Shown here in pieces: positions 1 to 9,955 of a DNA stretch of 44,985 bases (position 1 is the stretch's first letter; each line of letters starts with the position of its first letter). This DNA is from RGIG5057 sp964642045 (GTDB taxonomy: Bacteria > Bacillota > Clostridia > TANB77 > CAG-465), in the NCBI GenBank assembly GCA_964642045.1, contig CAZXLZ010000002.1:1-44985 (forward strand), given 5' to 3'. Under the pieces are notes generated by a model that worked only from the letters and a program-made list of their open reading frames with translations, searched no databases and had not been told where the DNA came from. A program made the translations under genes and the position numbers.

Positions 1-3000
1 ATCTGCTGGGTGCTGAACAGGGCAAAATTCATATATTTCTCTTCCTTTTGGAACAACTATAATACCACCTGGATGCTGACCACTTGTTCTTTTTATACCA
101 GTACATCCAAGAGAAATTCTATTTATTTCTGGAGCAGGAAGAGACTTTCCTCTTTCTTCCAAATATTTCATAACATATCCATAAGCCGTCTTATCTGCAA
201 CTGTACCTATGGTTCCCGCCTTATACGTAGTACCTTTACCAAATATTACTTCTGTATACTGGTGAGCTTTTGCTTGATATTCTCCAGAAAAGTTAAGGTC
301 AATATCTGGCTCTTTATCTCCATTAAATCCGAGGAATGTTTCAAAAGGTATATCCATTCCATCTTTCTCATACATAGTTCCACATACAGGGCACTCTTTA
401 TCTGGAAGGTCAAAACCATTTTTACATCCATAATCTGAAAAATCTGAATGCTTACAGTTTGGACATCTATAATGTGCTTTTAAAGAATTAACTTCAGTTA
501 TTCCCGTCATATTAGCAACAAAAGAAGAACCAACAGAACCTCTTGAACCAACTAGATATCCATCTTCATTAGACTTCCAAACCAGCTTTTGTGCAATAAT
601 ATACATAACTGAGAACCCATTTTTTATAATTGAATCTAGCTCTTTATCAAGCCTTTCTCTAACTATATCTGGAAGATTTTCACCATAAAGTTCTTTTGCC
701 CTTGTTTCTGCTATATCTCTTATCATCTGCTCACATCCTTCGATATGAGGAGGACATTTCTCATCTGATATAGGGCTTATTCTATCACACATGTCAGCTA
801 TTTTATTTGTGTTCGTAACTACTATTTCATAAGCCTTTTCTTCTGGCAAGTACTCAAATTCCTTTAGCATTTCATCAGTAGTTCTAAAATATAATGGGGC
901 TTGCATATCTGCATCATCATAACCCTGCCCTGCTTGTATTATTCTTCTATATATTTCATCCTCTGGATCTTTAAAGTGTACATCACACGTTGCAACAACA
1001 GGCTTATTTAGTTTTTCTCCTAAATTTACTATATCAATATTTACCTGTTTTACTTCCTCATGTGTAAGTGTAACTATTTCTTTATTCCTATTTTTTCTAC
1101 CCGTTCTTGTATAAAATTCATTATTACCAAGAGGCTGCACTTCTAAATAATCATAATATTTAGCAATACTTTCTATAACCTCTTCAGGATCTTTTTCAAC
1201 AATAGACTGATATAGTTCTCCACTTTCACAAGCAGAACCTATAATTAATCCTTCTCTATACCTATTAAGCATTGATCTTGAAATTCTTGGCCTTTTTCTA
1301 AAATATGTAACATGTGAATATGATACAAGCTTGTATAAGTTTTTAAGTCCTACGTAGTTTTTAGCGAATATAATTATATGATAAGTAGGCAGATTCCTTA
1401 TATCATCATCTATATTTGTATATAAATATCCATCTGTATTTATACCTTTCTTTTTGGCATCTTCAAGCATTAAAAGCATAACTTTAGCGGTAGCTCTTGT
1501 ATCGTTTATAGCTCTATGAGCGCCTTCTAAACTTACACCTAACCTTTCAGCAATAGTACCAAGTTTATGATTTTCTACATCATTATATAGCTCTCTTGCA
1601 ATGGTTAAAGTATCCATAACTACGGGCTTAAATCTATCTTCTATTTTCTGCTCTTTAGCAAAGTATTTTATAAATCCAACATCAAATTTAGCATTATGAG
1701 CAACAAGTATAGAGCCATCTATAAAGTCTAAAAATTTAGGCAATATCTCTTCTATTGTAGGACTGTCTTTTACCATGTCATCCGTTATATGTGTTAGTTC
1801 TTGTACCTGTCTTGGAATAGCTCTTTCAGGATTTACAAATGTAGAAAATTCATCAATTATCTCGCCATTTTTAACTTTGCAGCAAGCAATCTCTGTTATT
1901 TTATCATACTTAGGCTCAAATCCTGTTGTTTCTAAATCAAATACACAGTATGTATCAGGAACATTAAACTCTGGCTCTATATCTTGAACTAAATATCCTT
2001 CAACTCCATATAATACTTTTATTGGTGCGCTATCCAAAACCTGCTGAGTAGAAGGCCACTTTCCATCATTTTTTTCTTTAGCAAGGTCAGTATAGTTGTC
2101 CATAATTACGTGATTTGCCTCAGGGAATGACTGAACTACGCCATGGTCAGTTATAGCCACTGCTGGATGCCCCCACTTTATAGCTTGCTTTATAAGGCTA
2201 GTTGCAGAGCTTACTCCATCCATAGAACTCATTTGTGTATGCATATGAAGCTCTACTCTTTTATTTTCCGCCTCATCTTTTCTTCCCTCTGGTTTTTTTG
2301 CAGAATTTATGCTAGAAATCATTATTACTAAATCATGTGCATATGGGTCAATTTGAGCTTTTCCATACACTCTTACGTAGTTTCCAGGCTTTAATTTCTT
2401 ACCTAACTTTTCTAAATCTTCTTTAGAAAGAAACATTTTGCAAGTAATAGTACTTGTCCTATCAGTTACATCAACCATCTTAAGCATTTTTCCACTTTTA
2501 AGTTCTCTTTCATCAGATGCACAAATCTCACCTTCTATACATACCATAGAGTAGCTCTCATCTATTTTAACTATTTTGGTACTCTCCATACTAGCTATAT
2601 CCTCACCAATTATTACATTTTCTGGCATATCTTCATTTATTTTAGCCTGAGGAGATTTTTGATAATTATTTCCATATTTATTTTCGGCTATAGGCTTTGA
2701 TTCGTATGTTCTTATAGGGCTTTTCTTTTCTTCTAATGCCTCTATTTCTTCTTTGTTAAGAAGCTCTTCATGATTATATACAATCATTTCTGCATTTTGA
2801 CTATCTTCTAATATTACAGTTATATTATTTCCATACTTTATTTTAACAAATCTAGCAATACATTCATTTATATTTTTAAGATTTAAAAATGCAGCATAAG
2901 CTTTAATAAGTATTATTCTAACGTTTTTTTCTTCTATACAAATAGTGCTTCCCTTAAATATTCCTTTAGTATATGGATAAGTATTTTCAATTTCATTTAA

Positions 3001-3261
3001 TATATTCCTTACTTTTTCTTCTGTTATTTCAGTTACTTCGCCTGTATATTTATACTGCACTTTAAAACTTGAAAGTTCATAAAGTCTTTTGGCTTGCTCT
3101 TCAAACTCTACTATATCAGAGTTTGAGATATTAAGAGAGCTGCTAGCAATAAGTATTGCAGAATTAAGCTTTTTAGAAAATTTAATCTCATCTACATTTG
3201 CATCTAGAAGTACACTGCTTAAATTAGTATTAAAAAACACTTCTCTAACAAGTTTTGACAT
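1..3261 (-). CDS. polC: DNA polymerase III alpha subunit, PolC type (3' end cut off by the window)
   Basis: Replicative DNA polymerase of Gram-positive bacteria with built-in 3'-5' proofreading. The frame is open from an ATG at 3261 to the left edge, giving 1087 codons and no stop; the full protein is usually about 1440 residues. Reading from the N-terminus I see the PHP motif VELHMHTQMS at about residue 334, then the DnaQ-like exonuclease inserted in the PHP domain with VFDLETTGFEP near 440. A four-cysteine zinc module (CPNC, later CPVCG) lies at about 930-960, and the polymerase metal-binding motif PDIDLNFSGE near 985. The ATG follows an AGGGTG ribosome site; an in-frame GTG at 3270 is the alternative. 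It is the last gene of the frr-cdsA-rseP-polC cluster and is preceded by a hairpin that may lower readthrough. Confidence 0.96.
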   Translation of the reverse strand, partial: MSKLVREVFFNTNLSSVLLDANVDEIKFSKKLNSAILIASSSLNISNSDIVEFEEQAKRLYELSSFKVQYKYTGEVTEITEEKVRNILNEIENTYPYTKGIFKGSTICIEEKNVRIILIKAYAAFLNLKNINECIARFVKIKYGNNITVILEDSQNAEMIVYNHEELLNKEEIEALEEKKSPIRTYESKPIAENKYGNNYQKSPQAKINEDMPENVIIGEDIASMESTKIVKIDESYSMVCIEGEICASDERELKSGKMLKMVDVTDRTSTITCKMFLSKEDLEKLGKKLKPGNYVRVYGKAQIDPYAHDLVIMISSINSAKKPEGRKDEAENKRVELHMHTQMSSMDGVSSATSLIKQAIKWGHPAVAITDHGVVQSFPEANHVIMDNYTDLAKEKNDGKWPSTQQVLDSAPIKVLYGVEGYLVQDIEPEFNVPDTYCVFDLETTGFEPKYDKITEIACCKVKNGEIIDEFSTFVNPERAIPRQVQELTHITDDMVKDSPTIEEILPKFLDFIDGSILVAHNAKFDVGFIKYFAKEQKIEDRFKPVVMDTLTIARELYNDVENHKLGTIAERLGVSLEGAHRAINDTRATAKVMLLMLEDAKKKGINTDGYLYTNIDDDIRNLPTYHIIIFAKNYVGLKNLYKLVSYSHVTYFRKRPRISRSMLNRYREGLIIGSACESGELYQSIVEKDPEEVIESIAKYYDYLEVQPLGNNEFYTRTGRKNRNKEIVTLTHEEVKQVNIDIVNLGEKLNKPVVATCDVHFKDPEDEIYRRIIQAGQGYDDADMQAPLYFRTTDEMLKEFEYLPEEKAYEIVVTNTNKIADMCDRISPISDEKCPPHIEGCEQMIRDIAETRAKELYGENLPDIVRERLDKELDSIIKNGFSVMYIIAQKLVWKSNEDGYLVGSRGSVGSSFVANMTGITEVNSLKAHYRCPNCKHSDFSDYGCKNGFDLPDKECPVCGTMYEKDGMDIPFETFLGFNGDKEPDIDLNFSGEYQAKAHQYTEVIFGKGTTYKAGTIGTVADKTAYGYVMKYLEERGKSLPAPEINRISLGCTGIKRTSGQHPGGIIVVPKGREIYEFCPVQHPAD

Positions 3262-3287
3262 CTTTTTCACCCTATCTTTTATATAAA

Positions 3288-3323
3288 TTCAAGCAAAATA
3301 ACGCTAAGTTTATTTTGCTTGAA
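3288..3323 (-). terminator. Hairpin between rseP and polC
   Basis: Perfect 14-bp inverted repeat (3288-3301 with 3310-3323, loop of 8) just after the rseP stop and about 27 nt before the polC start. On the minus strand it is followed by TTTATAT, a weak T-tract, so it may be a partial terminator or an mRNA-processing or stability element inside the cluster. Confidence 0.55.
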
Positions 3324-3329
3324 CAATAA

Positions 3330-4580
3330 TTAAAATATATTTATTATATCTTTAAAAGTAACTACTATTGTAAGTAGCATCAAAAGTCCCCAACCTATAT
3401 ATGAAACAACTATTTCAAATTTTTCACTAGGTTTCTTCTTCGTTATCCATTCATATATAACAAGAACTATTTTTCCTCCATCTAAAGGAACGAAAGGAAG
3501 AATATTTGCAGCTCCAACTGCTAAACTAATTATTGCAAGCATATTTAAGTACTGAATAAATGAGCTTGTTTTTGATACAACAACACCTATTCCAACAATA
3601 CTACTTACATCATTTATTCCAACATTTCCTTTAAATAGCTGTGCATATGAATCTACTACTTGCTGTATTACACTCAATGCTTTCTTAAAAGAATAATAAA
3701 TATTTGATTTTTCTTCTTTTGTATCTAAAATTCCAAGATCAAATCTATACTGTACATTTGGCACTACTGTAATATTAATATTTTCATCATTTCTTGTTAT
3801 ATTAAAAACTAGACTATCATTTTCATTACTATTTTGCACAATACTTATTACATCAGTGGAACTGTTTGTATTTATACCATTTACACTATTTATTATATCA
3901 CCAGATTTTATACCTGCTTTTTCTGACGCACTTCCTCCTTGAGTATAACTTACAATATTAGTATTTTGATCATTTTCCGCTTTAAATGCAATCCCAACAT
4001 ATCCAACACTTTTTTTTACGTTATTTACTACTGTATATCTTTTTTCTCCACTATGAATATACTCTATAGCTACACTATCTTCGCCATCATAATTTGTTTT
4101 CGCAAGGTCACTTGCAAAAGTAACTTTTTTTCCATCTATTTTTGTTATCTTATCTCCAATTTCTATACCAGCTTCTATTAATGGAGAAGCACTATCTATC
4201 TCAGTTATTTCAGTAGTATAAATAGGTACAAAAAATGAGATCATAATAAGGACTAAAAAACCAAGTATAAAATTAAATATAACACCCATTGACAGTACAA
4301 TTATCCTTTTTAATGGATGTTTTTTGCCAAATGAATCTTCTCTATCAGAATTTTCGCCTTCTCCTTCAATCATGACATATCCACCAAGTGGTAGCCATCT
4401 TAATGAATAAAGTGTACCTTTTCTCTTTTTTTGAACTATCTTAGGTCCAAAACCAATAGAAAATTCATTTACTCCTATCTTAAATAATTTTGCAGCTAAG
4501 AAATGTCCAAACTCATGTATAGTCGCAACTATACACAGTATAACAATAAGCTTTATTACTGCAAGTAAAAATGTTATCAT
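3330..4580 (-). CDS. rseP: Site-2 protease family zinc metalloprotease RseP/RasP
   Basis: Membrane-embedded intramembrane protease that cleaves anti-sigma factors and signal-peptide remnants. At 416 residues it has the usual family length. The N-terminal membrane helix carries the zinc motif in ATIHEFGHFLAAKLF (HExxH, residues about 22-26). A PDZ-like domain follows at about 190-270, and the C-terminal membrane part holds the third zinc-ligand motif NILPFVPLDGGKI. The start has a GGAG ribosome site. It lies 13 nt after cdsA and upstream of polC, the order typical of Firmicutes, although dxr, normally between cdsA and rseP, is absent here. An ECF sigma operon lies 12 kb away, but no link between them can be shown. 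Confidence 0.93.
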   Translation of the reverse strand: MITFLLAVIKLIVILCIVATIHEFGHFLAAKLFKIGVNEFSIGFGPKIVQKKRKGTLYSLRWLPLGGYVMIEGEGENSDREDSFGKKHPLKRIIVLSMGVIFNFILGFLVLIMISFFVPIYTTEITEIDSASPLIEAGIEIGDKITKIDGKKVTFASDLAKTNYDGEDSVAIEYIHSGEKRYTVVNNVKKSVGYVGIAFKAENDQNTNIVSYTQGGSASEKAGIKSGDIINSVNGINTNSSTDVISIVQNSNENDSLVFNITRNDENINITVVPNVQYRFDLGILDTKEEKSNIYYSFKKALSVIQQVVDSYAQLFKGNVGINDVSSIVGIGVVVSKTSSFIQYLNMLAIISLAVGAANILPFVPLDGGKIVLVIYEWITKKKPSEKFEIVVSYIGWGLLMLLTIVVTFKDIINIF

Positions 4581-4593
4581 ATTCTCAAAACTC

Positions 4594-5412
4594 CTATAAA
4601 TTTATATACAATTTAACAAACATATACATAATCGGTGCTATAAATAGTATACTATCGAATCTATCTAATATACCACCATGACCTGGAATTACATTGCCAA
4701 AATCTTTTATTTTACAAAATCTTTTTATAGCAGATGCTGCTAAATCTCCGAACTGACCTGATATACCAGCTATAAATCCTGCAAGAAGCATATATATAAT
4801 ATTTAACTCTAAATTAAATATGTTATTCCCGATTAAAGTCATAACTATACTACATATTATTACACCAATTACACAACCTATTGAGCCTTCAACTGTTTTA
4901 TTTGGACTTATCTCTGGACAAAGTTTATGTTTTCCTATTGACTTACCTACTAAAAATGCAAATGTGTCGCCAACAAATGCAACCACAAATACATATGTCA
5001 TGAAAAATCTACCGTTTTCCATCAGTAGCAACAATTTTATAAACGAAAACATAAATGGTATATAAAGTAATGAAAATACAGTTATAGCGACATCAACTAT
5101 ATTCCTTTTTAACTTTAAAAATATTATATATGCAAATGCACCTATTAATAGTGCTGGAAGTGCTAATTTTAATATTAGCATTTTATTTTCTTCTCTAACA
5201 ATTCCACCCATTAAAAATATAGCTGTGCATGCGAGATATCCAATCCATGATATAGGTTTATATCCTGCATGTTTAAATGCCTTGTTATACTCATAAATGC
5301 TAGCACATGACAAAGCAAAAACAACTATTGTATCTACTAATGGATTATCACATATAAAGATAAGTACAATAATCAAAACTAGTAAAAAACCAGATATTAT
5401 TCTTTTTTTCAT
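4594..5412 (-). CDS. cdsA: Phosphatidate cytidylyltransferase
   Basis: Makes CDP-diacylglycerol from phosphatidate and CTP in the membrane, the branch point for phospholipid synthesis. The 272-residue protein has several hydrophobic helices (from about 6-23 onward) and the C-terminal CdsA signature GHGGILDRFDS followed by a last helix. The ATG follows a TAGGAAAG ribosome site. It is 18 nt downstream of frr. In many Firmicutes uppS sits between frr and cdsA; there is no room for it here. Confidence 0.92.
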   Translation of the reverse strand: MKKRIISGFLLVLIIVLIFICDNPLVDTIVVFALSCASIYEYNKAFKHAGYKPISWIGYLACTAIFLMGGIVREENKMLILKLALPALLIGAFAYIIFLKLKRNIVDVAITVFSLLYIPFMFSFIKLLLLMENGRFFMTYVFVVAFVGDTFAFLVGKSIGKHKLCPEISPNKTVEGSIGCVIGVIICSIVMTLIGNNIFNLELNIIYMLLAGFIAGISGQFGDLAASAIKRFCKIKDFGNVIPGHGGILDRFDSILFIAPIMYMFVKLYINL

Positions 5413-5430
5413 AAAAATTCTTTCCTATAC

Positions 5431-5979
5431 CTAAACTTCCATTACTTCTTTTTCTTTTTTTGCAACTTCCAAGTCTACGTTTGATACATATTTATCAGTA
5501 ATTTGTTGTATTTTTTCTTCTACATTTTTTAATTCGTCTTCTGATATTTCAGATGATTTTTGCATATTTTTGGCTGTGTCCATAGCATCTCTACGTATAT
5601 TTCTTATTGCTATTTTGGCTTCCTCACCTAATGATTTTACATCTTTTGCAAGTTCTTTTCTTCTTTGTTCATTAAGCTCTGGGAATGTAAGTCTTATACA
5701 ATTACCATCATTTACTGGGTTAATTCCAAGTTCAGCTACGTTTATAGCTCTTTCTATTGGTCCTATTAAGCTTTTATCCCAAGGAGTTATTAAAATTTGT
5801 CTTGCTTCAGGAACTGAAATACTACCAACTTGATTAATTGGTGTAGCTGCCCCATAATAATCAACCATTATTTTATTTAAAATTGCAGGATTAGCTCTAC
5901 CTGCTCTTATATTAGCTAACTCCTCAACAAGATGAGAAATAGCTTTATCCATCTTCTCCTCAATTATATTATAATCCAT
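5431..5979 (-). CDS. frr: Ribosome recycling factor
   Basis: Splits post-termination ribosomes together with EF-G in the cytoplasm. The 182-residue length is near the family norm (about 185). The sequence shows the expected core: LANIRAGRANPAIL near residues 21-34, VDYYGAATPINQVGSISVPE at about 39-58, and a C-terminal helix with RNIRRDAMD. The ATG is preceded by GGAGGAAGTAAA. It is the first gene of the frr-cdsA-rseP-polC unit and has a good promoter 26 nt upstream. pyrH, the usual upstream neighbour, is missing. Confidence 0.96.
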   Translation of the reverse strand: MDYNIIEEKMDKAISHLVEELANIRAGRANPAILNKIMVDYYGAATPINQVGSISVPEARQILITPWDKSLIGPIERAINVAELGINPVNDGNCIRLTFPELNEQRRKELAKDVKSLGEEAKIAIRNIRRDAMDTAKNMQKSSEISEDELKNVEEKIQQITDKYVSNVDLEVAKKEKEVMEV

Positions 5980-6004
5980 TTTACTTCCTCCAAAATATAA
6001 ATAT

Positions 6005-6033
6005 ATTATACATACTAATTATATAAAAATCAA
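6005..6033 (-). promoter_or_regulatory. Promoter of the frr-cdsA-rseP-polC unit
   Basis: On the minus strand TTGATT, 17 bp, TATAAT with a TG just upstream of the -10 box. It points at frr, whose ATG is at 5979, so the leader is very short. Confidence 0.75.
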
Positions 6034-6137
6034 GAAAACAAAATAATTTTACAGTAATAATATCATCTTGCTTAAAATATAATGTATTACATTATACTAA
6101 CAAGTGCCAATTATAATTATAGAAAGGGGAAAATATT

Positions 6138-6968
6138 ATGATTAATTTTACAAAAATGCATGGCATTGGTAATGATTTCGTAATTATAGAAAATCTGCCA
6201 TCTGCCATAGAAAACAAATATGAATTTGCAAGAAAAATATGCAATAGACACTTGGGCATAGGAGCAGATGGCGTTATAATTATATACCCTTCAAAAATAG
6301 CAGATAAAAAAATAGAGATATATAATCAAGATGGCTCAGAAGCATCTATGTGTGGTAATGGTGTAAGGTGTGTATGCAAATATTTAACTGATAAAACAGC
6401 AAGTAAAAGCATAGATATTGAAACTAAAAGTGGAGTAAAGCACATTGAGTGTATAGAAAGTGGCAATTTCATTGCTAAAGTTGATATGGGTATTCCTACA
6501 TTTAGTGTGGATAATATGGCTTTAAAGACCGATAAAAGCGTTATATACAACCATGAACTAAAAGTTATGGATAAAATCTTTAATATTACATGTGTATATG
6601 TTGGAAATTTGCATACCGTAATTTTTGTAGATAGTCTTTGGCTTACACCAGTAGATGAAATTGCACTGAGTATTCAAAAAAATTCTATGTTTCTTGATAG
6701 TACTAATGTAGAATTTGTAGAAATGCTTTCAAATTCACATATTAAAGTCAGAGTTTTTGAAAGAGGATGTGGTGAAACTTTATCATGTGGAAGTGGTGCA
6801 TGCGCTGCAGTTTATGCTGCAATTCATTTAAAAGATGCAGAGAATAAAGTAGAAGTAGAACTAAAAGGTGGAAATTTAATTGTTGAGCTAAATAAAACAA
6901 CTGGGCATATTTATTTAAGTGGAACAGCCGAAACTATATTTAAAGGTACAATTTTCTGCCAAATTTAA
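6138..6968 (+). CDS. dapF: Diaminopimelate epimerase
   Basis: Interconverts LL- and meso-diaminopimelate for lysine and peptidoglycan synthesis by a two-cysteine, cofactor-free mechanism. Both catalytic cysteines are present: Cys72 in SMCGNGVRC and Cys217 in LSCGSGACA. The N-terminus MINFTKMHGIGNDFV is typical, and 276 residues is the normal length. A GAAAGGGG ribosome site precedes the ATG. It is divergent from frr across a 158-bp AT-rich gap and followed 74 bp later by a small unknown gene on the same strand. No lysine riboswitch was seen upstream. Confidence 0.97.
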   Translation: MINFTKMHGIGNDFVIIENLPSAIENKYEFARKICNRHLGIGADGVIIIYPSKIADKKIEIYNQDGSEASMCGNGVRCVCKYLTDKTASKSIDIETKSGVKHIECIESGNFIAKVDMGIPTFSVDNMALKTDKSVIYNHELKVMDKIFNITCVYVGNLHTVIFVDSLWLTPVDEIALSIQKNSMFLDSTNVEFVEMLSNSHIKVRVFERGCGETLSCGSGACAAVYAAIHLKDAENKVEVELKGGNLIVELNKTTGHIYLSGTAETIFKGTIFCQI

Positions 6969-7042
6969 TTTTTCGTGATAAATTTCTACATTTTTATTTA
7001 CATCATACTCTATCTGTGTTATAATACTTCCTAGGTGATTGT

Positions 7043-7426
7043 GTGAAATTAAGTGATAAATGTAAAGACTTCATAATGAAATCTTCTATATCTGCAGATA
7101 GCAATACTTTATACCTATGTGATAAAAATAACTGTTATATAAAAGCTAAAATGGGAAACCTAGTAGAATATAACATAGGAGAGGCACGAGTAACTAAAGA
7201 ATTAAAAGAATACTTTGATAAGGTCGAAAATGTTCTCATCGAAAAAAATAAGCATATCAAAGTATCAGATATCGATGAAGACAGAAATACTAATTGTTTC
7301 ATGATACATAATATAAATGATGATTTATACCTTGTATCTACTAACTATTTTTGGGAATTTCAAAAAGAGCATGTAAGATATGCAGATACTACTACTGAAT
7401 TCTTAAGAATATTAACTAAAGAATAA
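7043..7426 (+). CDS. Hypothetical protein, 127 residues
   Basis: Unrecognised small soluble protein with no signal peptide or membrane segment. It is moderately charged and has three cysteines in the first 32 residues (C7, C26, C31). I chose the GTG start at 7043 because TAGGTGATT lies just upstream; the gap after dapF is too short for much else. Codon use matches the neighbours. It converges on leuS with a shared hairpin after its stop. It may be cotranscribed with dapF, but nothing in it suggests a role in lysine synthesis. Confidence 0.7.
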   Translation: MKLSDKCKDFIMKSSISADSNTLYLCDKNNCYIKAKMGNLVEYNIGEARVTKELKEYFDKVENVLIEKNKHIKVSDIDEDRNTNCFMIHNINDDLYLVSTNYFWEFQKEHVRYADTTTEFLRILTKE

Positions 7427-7455
7427 AAGCACTTTATAAAATTTAAAGTGCTTTT
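7425..7455. terminator. Bidirectional terminator between the 7043 gene and leuS
   Basis: Perfect 12-bp stem (7425-7436 with 7444-7455, loop 7) with an A-run on one side and TTTTATTTT on the other, so it can stop transcription from both strands. Its left arm overlaps the stop codon of the plus-strand gene. Confidence 0.85.
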
Positions 7456-7536
7456 ATTTTCTAAAAATATGAGTATCAAATTATATTTTCATTGTCATAT
7501 TAATGAAATAAAGTATATCTATATTTTAATTCTTAT

Positions 7537-9939
7537 TTATTTTACAACTATATTTACCATTCTAGATTTTACAACTATTACTTTCTTTATCTCTTTTCCA
7601 TTTTCTAGATATTTATTTAATCTTTCATCAGATGTAGCTATTTTTTCTATTTCAGATTCATCTGCATTTGTTGGTACATTTATCTTATACCTTACTTGTG
7701 AGTTTACAAGTACTGCCATTTCGATAGTATCACCAACAAGTTTAGATTCATCATATGTAGGCCAGCTTGATTTACAAACTAAACCTTCCATTCCCAGCTT
7801 TTCCCACATTTCTTCAGCTACATGACAGGCAACTGGGCTAATAATTTTTATCAAAGGCTCAACATATTTTATACTTATCTTTTCATATTTGTATAAGCTA
7901 TTTACGTATGTCATTATAGCAGCTACTGCCGTGTTAAATTTCATCAATTCATAATCTTCTGTTACTTTCTTTATAACATTATTAAGCTCTATATCAAGCT
8001 CCTTTATATCAAATTCTTCTTTTGATGTAAAATCTGTTATGCGCATAAGTCTATCTAAGAATTTTTTAGCCCCTTTAACACCTTTTTCAGACCAAGGAGC
8101 ACTTTGAGTATAATCACCTATAAACGCAATATATGTTCTTAAAGTATCTGCTCCATATTCTTTTACAATATCATCAGGATTAATAACATTTCCTTTTGAT
8201 TTAGACATTTTGTTACCATCTGGGCCTAGTATTAACCCTTGAGTAGAACGTTTTTTGTATGGCTCTTTAGTTGGAACTACTCCTATATCGTATAAAAATC
8301 TATGCCAGAATCTAGAATATATAAGATGTCTTGTAACGTGCTCCATTCCACCGTTATATTGATCGACAGGAAGCCAGTATTTCATATTATCCATTGAAGC
8401 TAAAGTCTTGTCATTATGAGGATCAGTATATCTTAAGAAATACCAAGATGAACCTGCCCATTGAGGCATAGTATCAGTTTCTCTTTTAGCCTCTTTTCCA
8501 CACTTAGGACAAGTAGTATTTACCCATGAATCAATTTTAGCAAGAGGAGACTCACCATCTTCACCTGGTATAAAGTTATCTACTTCTGGAAGTTTTAGTG
8601 GTAAATCCTCTTCTTTTAAAGGTACAAGACCGCAATGCTCACATTTTACAATAGGAACAGGTTCTCCCCAATATCTCTGTCTTGCAAATGCCCAATCTTT
8701 CATGTGATACTGAGTCTTTCTATTTCCAAGCTTATGCTCTTCTAAATATGAAATTATTTTATTTTTTGCGTCTAGTATATTCATTCCATTTAAAATATCA
8801 GAATTAATAATTTTACCATTTCCTGTATATGGAAGCGTGCTATTTCCATCTTCGAAGTCTATTACCTGCTTTATATCCATTCCAAACTTCTTAGCAAAGT
8901 CATAATCACGTGTGTCATGTGCTGGAACTCCCATAATAGCTCCAGATGCATAATTAATCATGACATAGTCTGCTGCAACAATGGGTATATTCTCATTTGT
9001 TATAGGGTTTATACATTCTATCCCTTTTACAATAACTCCTGTTTTTTCTTTTATATCTGTAGTTCTTTCAAACTCAGATTTTTTCATAACTTCTTTTCTA
9101 TATGTTTCTATTTCATCAAAATTAGTTATTTTATCTTTAAGTTCATCTAAAATCTTATGCTCTGGAGCTATAGCCATATATGTAACACCATATATAGTAT
9201 CTGGTCTTGTAGTATAAACTCTTAGATTTTTTTCAGAATCACTTATTTTAAATTCTACTTCGGCTCCCTCAGATTTTCCAATCCAATTTTTTTGTTCTAC
9301 TTTTACTCTTTCTGGAAAATCTAAATTATCTAATTCTTCTAATAATTTATCAGCATAATCTGTTATTTTAAGCATCCAAACTTCTTTTTCCATTTGAACG
9401 ATTTCAGAGTCGCATCTATCACAGACTCCCCCTTGAGACTCTTCATTTGCAAGTATTACTCTACATTTAGGGCAATAATTTACATATGTTTTATCCTTAT
9501 ATGCAAGTCCTTTTTCAAATAATTTTAAAAATATCCACTGAGTCCATTTATAGTAGCTTGGGTCTGTTGTATCTATTACTCTATCCCAATCAAATGAAAA
9601 ACCAACAGACTTCATTTGATTAGTAAAGTTTGCTATATTCTCATCTGTTACAATTCTTGGGTGAATACTCGTCTTTATTGCATAATTTTCTGCAGGAAGC
9701 CCAAATGCATCAAATCCTATTGGAAATAATACATTATATCCTCTCATCCTCTTCATTTTCGAAATTATATCCATTCCCATAAAAGCTCTAACATGTCCAA
9801 CATGAAGTCCTGCCCCTGATGGATATGGGAACTCGATAAGTGAATAAAACTTTGGCTTCTCCTTAGAACTTTCTGCTTTAAAGCATTTTTCTTTTTCCCA
9901 TACATCTTGCCATTTTTTGTCTATAATCTTATCGTACAT
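7537..9939 (-). CDS. leuS: Leucyl-tRNA synthetase
   Basis: Class I synthetase charging tRNA-Leu. About 800 residues from the ATG at 9939, which has an AGAAGGA ribosome site; the longer frame reaching 9984 overlaps the upstream gene and lacks one. I see the HIGH-type motif in PYPSGAGLHVGH (about 39-49), a zinc module CPKC...CDRC, a CP1 editing region with the typical TTRPDT, a second cysteine pair set CEHC...CPKC, and NKMSKSKGN with KMSKS at about 577-581. It is the last gene of the minus-strand operon beginning at 13117. No T-box leader lies before it or before the operon. Confidence 0.97.
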   Translation of the reverse strand: MYDKIIDKKWQDVWEKEKCFKAESSKEKPKFYSLIEFPYPSGAGLHVGHVRAFMGMDIISKMKRMRGYNVLFPIGFDAFGLPAENYAIKTSIHPRIVTDENIANFTNQMKSVGFSFDWDRVIDTTDPSYYKWTQWIFLKLFEKGLAYKDKTYVNYCPKCRVILANEESQGGVCDRCDSEIVQMEKEVWMLKITDYADKLLEELDNLDFPERVKVEQKNWIGKSEGAEVEFKISDSEKNLRVYTTRPDTIYGVTYMAIAPEHKILDELKDKITNFDEIETYRKEVMKKSEFERTTDIKEKTGVIVKGIECINPITNENIPIVAADYVMINYASGAIMGVPAHDTRDYDFAKKFGMDIKQVIDFEDGNSTLPYTGNGKIINSDILNGMNILDAKNKIISYLEEHKLGNRKTQYHMKDWAFARQRYWGEPVPIVKCEHCGLVPLKEEDLPLKLPEVDNFIPGEDGESPLAKIDSWVNTTCPKCGKEAKRETDTMPQWAGSSWYFLRYTDPHNDKTLASMDNMKYWLPVDQYNGGMEHVTRHLIYSRFWHRFLYDIGVVPTKEPYKKRSTQGLILGPDGNKMSKSKGNVINPDDIVKEYGADTLRTYIAFIGDYTQSAPWSEKGVKGAKKFLDRLMRITDFTSKEEFDIKELDIELNNVIKKVTEDYELMKFNTAVAAIMTYVNSLYKYEKISIKYVEPLIKIISPVACHVAEEMWEKLGMEGLVCKSSWPTYDESKLVGDTIEMAVLVNSQVRYKINVPTNADESEIEKIATSDERLNKYLENGKEIKKVIVVKSRMVNIVVK

Positions 9940-9955
9940 CTTCAATCCTTCTTTC

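Noticed and set aside
10..438. 142-codon plus-strand open frame at the left edge
   Set aside because: It lies wholly inside polC on the other strand, has no ribosome site and a composition typical of an antisense shadow.
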